Positions 37,201-46,201 of a stretch of 64,000 bases of DNA are shown in pieces. The position numbers were made by a program, and so were the translations under genes. Positions within the stretch are counted from its first letter, which is position 1, and every line of letters starts with the position of its first letter. Origin of the DNA: Brachycybe producta (Eukaryota; Arthropoda; Diplopoda; Playtdesmida; Andrognathidae); contig JAUPFP010000090.1 in assembly GCA_036925085.1 (NCBI GenBank), forward strand, positions 124,001-188,000, given 5' to 3'. A model generated the notes under the pieces. It worked only from the letters and a program-made list of their open reading frames with translations. It had not been told where the DNA came from and did no database searches.

Positions 37201-40200
37201 AGAAGACACATAGAAGAATGAAAAATCCATCTCTTCAAAAACTAAAGAAGAGAAGATTTTGAGATGGAAAAAACTACTACTGCACCAGTAATAGTAGTAG
37301 TAGAAACAGGAATAGTAATAGATGAGGAAAAATAAGCAACAGCAGTAGAAATAGTAATGGCAGCAAACATTGAATATAATAGACAGTTCCAAGGTTAAAG
37401 GAAGAATGAAAAAGTAAAAAAAAATATATATATAGAGAATGAATATATGGTGGTAGTATTTTCAAAAAGAGAGAGATAGATGAGAGATAGAAACAGGCAG
37501 ACACACACAGGCAGAAAGAGAAGAAGAGAGAAAAAAACAACTAAAAGGGGTCGTGTGTGTTGGTGGTTGCAATGCTCAGATAATAATAATAATAATAATA
37601 ATAATGATAATACAAGAATTGGAAGTGGTTGTTGGTAGGAGGAAGAGAAAAAAAGAAAGAATATGAAGGATTTTTCACACAAAGAAGAAGAAAATCCTCA
37701 TCCTACTACTCTTTTTGAAAGCTGAAAAAAAACCCCGTCCAACCCGATCATCGATTTCTCTCTCTGCACGGTCTTTTTTTTTTAGCTTGTAGGTCTCTCT
37801 TTTTCTTTCCCATAGAAAACAGAAAGAAGGAAGGGGGCCGCATAGAACTTTGCGAGCTTCCCCTTAGAACACTGTTGGAAAAGAGCGCTTTTTTCCAGGA
37901 TTATAATTCTAGAATAGTAAAAATCTATCCCCCTTTTGATATCATATTATGTGTTTGGACTATTGACAATTTAGAGAGAGGGGAGACTGAATCCGCTTTC
38001 AAATGTCTAGCTAGCTATAGCTCACGCTTGTATTTTCTCTCCACCAATTTCAATTCGACTTTTATGTGTTCTTTTGCCAAAACCCCCCCCCCCCCCTCCT
38101 TTGAAATTCATGCGTCAAACACACACAAAAAAAAGACAGGAAACCCTTTTTCTTATGGTGCCATGAGTACTGCAGAGAACAATGAGCAAGTCCATAATTA
38201 TAATCCAGGGTCCTCCAAATCTGAGCTCTTTTTTCAATGGGCGATACAGACCCGCATCCTTTTTTTTAAGCCAATGACGAACAGATCATCGGATCTGATC
38301 GGATCAGTTGGCTCCGCCCTTGTTATGACGAACGCAACTTCTAATTGGTTGGTTATGTAGTCTGACGTCACATTCTCCGCCCTTTTCAACATCGAACCAC
38401 ACAACAAATCAATTTAGAAGTTGGCGTTCGTCATAACAAGGGCGGAGCCAACTGAAGTTCTCCTCGATTTCTAACTGCCTGTGGCATGAACACACAGTAA
38501 AATGAATGCCTATTTGCCTGTTTTGCCCATTCACAGACAAGAAGATGTCAGTGCAGATCGACTTCATCTGTAGATCTGAACATATATGTATCTGATCTTA
38601 TGAGCCCATTCATGGACGGATAAATGCCTGATGTAACCTGCCAGTCCAGATCGCATCATGCCAGTAGCAAATTAAGTAGCTGCTTTTAGTGTCCTTAAAT
38701 AGCTGATTGCAACGGAGAAATTGAATTGCTGTATCATTTGCTACTGGCCTTCTTCTACACAAACAGATCTTATCCACAGGTATCTCTGCTCAACACTAAA
38801 ATTTTGTTGGCCCCGCCCTTTTATGAGCGTCATCAATTTCAAATTGGTTTGTTACTTGTTCTGAGGTCACATGCCACGGCCTTTTCAATTTCTAATTGGA
38901 TGATATTTGGTGTAATGCTCATAAAAGGGCGGTGCCAACAAAATTTTACTGCTAGGCAGAGAGATACCTGTCAATATCTAGCCTACTTTCGTGTTCTGTT
39001 CACCAATTTAACCTCTGCAGTATAGAGGTTAGTAGGGTGTTGGTACCTTTTGGTAGCCAAAAGGGTGGGGTCTTGCCAAATACTTTGAACTAGGGTTTAG
39101 CCTCCTCACCTTATTACAGATCTCATAGAACATTTGACAGAAACAGAAATGTACACTGCTATTTGAAAAGCACGATTCAGCACTAAATTACTGCAGTAGC
39201 AAATCGCAGAATTGTACCACAGGGGAGCAGAAATAGCCACAAATACCTCAATGTCTCAGCTATGATTCTGACAAGTTATCAATTTTCTTTTACAGAGTAA
39301 TTTGGGGTGAAAATACACTGAAATTCATTGGAATTTTGCAGTAGTAGTAGTAGTAGTAGTCGTCGTACAGGATCTTATTGAACCTATGGAATGTTCTTTT
39401 CTCAGTTACAATCTTTGTAAAAAAAAAATGACCTGTTAGCATCTATAACAACAGTAGAATTTCGAGAATACATGCATTTTGCCAGTTCACTACTACCAAT
39501 TTATCTGCTGCTCTTGTCCATTCCTTTTAGTAGTAATTCTACTGCAGCAACAAGACTGAAGTAATTTAATATATCATCAAAGACAAGTATTGTTTTCATT
39601 AGTGAACATGCATTAACTATATTGTGTTGTAAGCCTGTAACTATAGGGAGAGAGTCATTATATAATTGGTCGTAAGCGGAAGTAAAAAAAAAACTGGGTT
39701 AATGAGAAAATCCGCAACAGAGGACAAATGCATCTCACTACATTGCAATTTCAGACATTTTCAAATATAGATTTAATAATTAAATATGGATTCTGTTATA
39801 AAATATACTAAGTATAACCATATTGACTATGGTATGACCATTGCTAAAGGTATAACTTACGACCTTCCTGCTTTATGCACTAGGTGCGCATTGTCGCACT
39901 AAGGCCGCATTTTACACACATACTTTCTATGTTAATTTTACTTCCGGTTTCAGACCTCATATATTGTCTCTGCTATAGGCAAATAGCATACTTCCAGGAA
40001 TACCTTTTCAGGAAAGTGCAACTCAATTTTATGAGTTTGCTGGTGCTGCCTTCTGGTGGTCAGCACTGATGTTATTGAGTAAACTCAGTATAAAACAACC
40101 ATTATATTACCCCGCAACCAAAGGCTCTCGTGTCTCAATTCTTGTGGCTTCCAGAAAAAAAGAGCTAGAAATGAGTTAGTTGCCTGATTGCCTCTTATCA

Positions 40201-40854
40201 TTTCCGTTTCAGTGAAGTTTTACTTGTCATGGCATCAACTTACTTTCTCAAGCCAAAATTTTTACTCAAGATATCTTTTTCCCTTTGAAAACCAGCTTTA
40301 AACATCAATTATTACATGACTTGCAAAGTTAACTTTTAAAAGATTAAACAGTGACGTCACTTTGTTTCCAGTGCATAAAATTTGTCATCCTAATTTAATT
40401 AATATGTCGCTGGTTCCCTCTCTCTCTCTCTCTCCATAGAATGAATGAATGAATGAAAGGGGGGGGGGGGAGAAAGACTGAACCATTCATCTTAATGTTA
40501 ATCAAAATCATAACTTCATCCAACCAAAAATACATACATATTCCCATAGAAAACAAGACATGAAAAATGATAATAGTACCACCAAGTTGAAGTACCAAAC
40601 AAGAACAACAAAAAAAAAATGTTGAAAGTTTGAAACACATTTTTAACCATTTTTTTCTTTCTTTCTTTCTAAGAATTCTAAACTCAAGTTGGATGGTTAA
40701 GAGTTGAAACAAAAATTTAGAACACACACCAGATGGCGTTAGGAAGTCCCTTTTAATGCTTTGAATTCTGAGAAAAAATCCCTCATGGCAATAAAACCAA
40801 CCATCTGCCCCACAACCAACCTCAATGAATCCTCAAGAAAACACTTCCCAGCAG

Positions 40855-40914
<60 letters not shown>

Positions 40915-43079
40915 CTTAATTGCACCTAGAAATGTAGAGCAGATGGCCCCCACTTTTGAAGCTATAAAAAAATTTCTTCAAAAATGACAAGACTATTATT
41001 ATATAATATGTAAAAATAGAATTAGGGGCCATTTTTTTGTCTCTCAATGTTAACTTTGACAATAGCCTCAAAATAGAACCTTTTAATATATGGGGGGGGG
41101 GGGGGTTTCGGATTATTATGCGTTATCAAACAAATGTTTCTCAATTTGTGGCCCCCAAGTACTATGCGTTTTTTTCTAATTTAAGAAAAAAAGGCCTGGT
41201 TAGAGGTTAATGTCGGGTTACTATCAGTTCTCAACTAGAAAATTCTAGTCTCTAACCAGCTTTTTTGATTGAAAAAACCATAATTGTTGTTTCATCTTTA
41301 AATGGGATTGGGGTTGCTTTGATGTTGCATAAAAATCCGAGCCGGAATAAAATATTATCCCAGTTTAGAATTTCCGTTTCTTTAATAATTAATATTAATT
41401 ATTATTAAGGTGGTTTTTAAAGTGTAAACGCCTCTCTGTGAACTCTTGAATATAATAAATGAAGAAAAACTTGAATGTTGTTTAGAAACTAGAAGGGTAG
41501 CTCAATCACTTCAGGATATTTTCATGTTATCTCTCTTTCAAAATAAGCTATTTTATGCGAGTTTGAAAATTACCCTATTTTAAGCGGATGATCTTTCCTT
41601 TAATATTTGTTTGTAGAAAGTTTATTTTGAAAGATAGTCAACATGAAAAATACCCTTAAAGTATTGAGCTAAACTTCTAGTTTTTTTCTTAATTTTGCTT
41701 CCGAAAATCTTAAGGCCAAAAAGAGGCTGTTTAGAGGCTAATATTTCAACAATTAAGGTAGTTTATGGTAGAACTTAAATTAAGTTTTTTATTTAAATTG
41801 TAGCCTCTAAACAGTTTCACTGAATGAATGAAAAGTGCATAATTCATTTGGTCTTTGTTTAATTATTAAGAGAGAAATATGTGTAAACATTTTTTTCAGC
41901 TTAGAAACAAAATTTGTAACTTAAAACTTGAGGAAATCAAAATATAAACTTATAATTTTTTATATAAACAATGCTAAAAATATGAAACGTTTCACCATTT
42001 CTACTATTTTTCTATAAAAAAGTGAGCAATTTTCAAATGAAAGTAAAAAATTAAGGCTTTTTTTCAACCAAATATTAAAGTTAAGAGAGGCTATAATTAA
42101 TTTTCTTCAAGATTTGAAGATTTTAGGTGATTGGATTAATTTTTCATTGATTTTGTTATATTCTCAATTTTAAATTTTAAAAGTGTAATAATAAATAATT
42201 ATATTTTAATTTAAACGAGTAGAACAATTATGAATTTAATTTTAATTAAATAAAATTCATAAAAAAAAAACCTTAAATTGTTAAAAATTTAAATATATAT
42301 TGTTAACAATTGATTTTCCTCTTGATTATTCTGTCTTTCACAAGAGCAAAATTAAGAAACTAGAAAAGTATTTTAAAAACTAGAAGGATATGTAGCTCGA
42401 TCACTTAAAAGAGTACATGATATCTTTCAAAATAAACTTTTTATTGATAAAAATGTAAAAAGTATTGTCTGCTTAAAGTTGAATCATTTTCAAACTCGCA
42501 TAAAAAAGTTTATTTTGAAAGATATCAACATTGAAAATACCCTTAAATGAGTGAGCTTAGAACTACCCTTCTAGTTTCTAAAACACTTTCAAGTTTCTCT
42601 TTAAAATTACCTTAAATTGAAAAACATATTACTGATTTATTTGAAACTGTTTTCCAATTTTCCACATAATTTAAACAAAAAAAAATCAATCAACTAACTT
42701 CTATTTAAAAGTATCTCAATGAGATAACTTCGTAAAACGACCACTAGATGGCAGCGTGTGTCTTAAAAATAACAAAGACGTCAAGAAATAATTTAGGCCC
42801 AAATTCAAGAAGAAAATTCGAGACAATTAAACTTTAAATTTTTTTAAACCGTTTGAGAAGAGTTTTAACACAGGAAAAAAAAAAAACTTATTTTAACAAG
42901 AGGTGTTTTTCTGATATTGAAACCTTAATTAAAGAATTTCAAGTTAAAACTTCAAGTAGTAATTTAATTTCTTGAATTTAGGCCCCAAGTTATAATTTAA
43001 AGCTGAGCTAACATTAGAAAAAAAAAGAAGGAAACAAACAGAAAATAAAAATGGACATGAACTGAATTTCTATTTGTTC

Positions 43080-43117
<38 letters not shown>

Positions 43118-46100
43118 ATAAAATAAATATCATCACCACACCCAAAGAAACAAAAAAATAACATCCATTACCTATTTAGTAACCTTCTAATAAAATACCA
43201 AAATCTAGCAAAAAGGACCCAAACACAAAAAAGCAAACAAAAAAAAAATTCCACTAAACTACAAGTGGGTTTTTTTTTATTTAATATAAAAAAAGGCTAC
43301 GAAAAAATAAATAGCAATCGAAATGCAATTATAAAACTTTTTTATACTTTAGGCCTTGTTTCCATTGGAGTGAAAAATTTGAACGTTTTGGAAAATTTCA
43401 ACTGTTGAAAAATAGAAGAAACGTGGCTGTATAATAGTGAATAGGCAAGAGGGCCACGTTTCATCTATTTTTCAAAAAACAGTTGAAATTTTCAAACAAA
43501 AAGTTCAAATTTTTTCACCCCAATGGAAACAAGGCCTAATGAGTAAAATTTTGTTTTATCAATTAATATTAATATTTTCTAAAAAAAAAATCTTTTAAGA
43601 AAATCAAAATATTAATAAAATATTTTAGACCAAAATTTGTCTTAATTAATTTAACTAATTATTAATTAGTTAAAATTTATCTTAAATTTTATTATCAACT
43701 CGATATGTATGCCAAGATTTTTGGTCATATATAACAAATAAAATGACCTAGAAATGACCAAACTATATATAAATATCAAATTTAGTCATTTTAAGGGCCT
43801 TTTTGTATGATTTTAGTTGATATAAAAAAAAATTGTGACCATTCTTGAAAATAATTAAAATAAAATTTGTTGAGACCAAAATTGACAAAAAAAAATTTTT
43901 TTTTACATATTCTAAAATATGTGTAAATTTTTTAAAAAATTACAATAAAGATTTTCATAAAAAAATTGCCATAAATTGATTAAATTTTAAGTTATAAAAA
44001 TGTGTTGGTTGCTATTTCTTTCCCCTCCCCCCCCAATAGCTTTGTAATAATAAAGATGGGAGAAGCACATTTAGCTTTAAGCAAATTGAATGTTCATCTA
44101 GGAGTTTGTTCTGGAAATGTTTATTCTTCCCTCTTAATTAGCATTTTTACAATAGTTTTATTACTTGAGGAAGGAGAAACGAAGGGGAGGAGGAATTGTA
44201 TATTTTAAAATATGTTCTTCCCACCTCATTTCTTTTCTTCTTTTTTGAGTCCCTTTTTTCATCTTAACTGACTTATTTATTAACACAATAAGTCTGGTGG
44301 CAAAATAATTGTTTACCTTTTTGTCTGAATATTACTGTTGCTAGGCTTAAAACAAACACAACAGGAAAGAACAAAAAAAAAACCAATGACATTAAATAAA
44401 ACTGATATATTTTTTTTAAAAAATCATTAAAATATAAACCCTATATTTTGATATAAGAATTTTTTACCCTCAACTCATTCCCCTTCCCCCCCCCCCAAAA
44501 AAATAACTTCAAAACTGCTCAAATTCAAGCTACTCAACCACAAAATAAACATGAAATTGAGATTTGAAGTTCAATACAAACCGGAAGTGGGGTTTTTTTT
44601 TTTGGTAACAAAAACGTGGAAAGGAGATGAGCATCATTAAACCTTCTCATTTATAATCATCATTTTCATTCTTTTTCTAAAGTACTTTAACTTTTCTTGA
44701 AACTTTTATCTTTTTCATTCACCTAAACCAAAAAATAATAAATTTCTGGAAAAAAATTTTGGTCACTTTTTCCATCGTTTTACAAAGAAAGACAAGGCAT
44801 GCCTGACCAATTTGGCTGAATTCCCATAGTAAACTTTGAAATTATTTCACTTCTGCTGTTGCCCATTTACGCCATGGCGGCGCTTCAAAACAAAGCCCAC
44901 CTTTTCTTATGTAGAAACCCTGCTTAGAAGATTCAAGTGTTATACCTAGTACACACCTGATAATTTAAATGCATTTAAATAATAAACGTGTTCTACAGAG
45001 CCCTGTGAAGGACAAACAAACAATATGTCGAATTCAATTTATTCAGTTAATAATCTGAACACATTGAGTTAATACTTAAATATAAAATATATAAACTATT
45101 GACATTGAAATAATAATTATTTCAATTTAAAATATTAATAATAAAGTGAATTTTTATTTGGTTCATGTCCTTAACTGGATTCCCTATAATTCACCTAAAC
45201 ACATTTAATTTGAATTCATTTAAATCATGTGTACACAAGGCAAAAATTAGGGAACAATGCAAGCTTGCAACCAGCAACAGTCTCCACTGTCCAGTAACTG
45301 TTGCTGGTGACACACTACACTAGCGCCACCGCTGTATTGGCAAGCACCAAATGGTAGTTGGCAACAGTGGTAAAGTGGACGTTGCCTCTGCTCAGTAAGG
45401 TGAGCAAAGGGAACAAGCCAACCATTGTGTGCCAGCAGCCACTTTGTTGTCACGTGATCGTGATTTGGTTGCTGGCTCATTTGGTTCCCTAATTTGCGCA
45501 CCCGGCCTTAAGTTTTCCTTCTTGAATTTGGATAGGAAGGGACTCAAGGGAGGGGTCCTTTTCCATCTGCACAATTCACCTACTAACCAACTGGGAAAAA
45601 AACTTTCTAGAAAAGTTTTTTTTTGGTAACCTAGTCCGCGCCCTTGACAAAGGAGTAGTTAGTTATAAAATGGAAACAACAACTCCCAAGGAAACAACTT
45701 TCTTTTCTTCAATTTAGGCAATGGGGAGGAGGAGCAGGAGAAGGAACAACCCGAAATGTGGAAAACTGACACATTTTGTGAAATGTTTGTCCCATTTTCA
45801 AGGTTTCCTTTCTTTTTTCTCCTCCTTGAACCTTCTTGAAAAGTATAAACCCATTAATAATCATATTTAATAAGAGTTACACCCCAAGATACACCCCACC
45901 CCAATCATCATCATGAAAAGGAAGGAAAATTTAAAAAAAAACTCCACCTCGAAATCCCACAACCGCAAAAAAAAAAGCCATCATATTTCCAGAGTTTTTT
46001 AAAAGATGACCATTGATGGACATTGTTAATATTCAATGTTTACATATTTAAATAACAAGATGAAAACGCCTGTTTTATATATTTTAAGACATAATCATAT

Positions 46101-46159
46101 AATCATCAATCCCACATAAAAATTAATGAATTAAGAAGGTTAAGGTGGTAGCTCTCCTC

Positions 46160-46201
<42 letters not shown>

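Noticed and set aside
37035..37682. Leu/Phe/Ser-rich membrane-like proteins on the - strand
   Set aside because: These come from GTA, GAA and AAT triplet microsatellites. Several overlapping frames are open and none is linked to exons.
37875..38360. 161-codon open frame, the longest on the + strand
   Set aside because: It ends inside a family A hairpin, includes a poly-Pro run from a C homopolymer, and shows no recognisable domain or splice signals.
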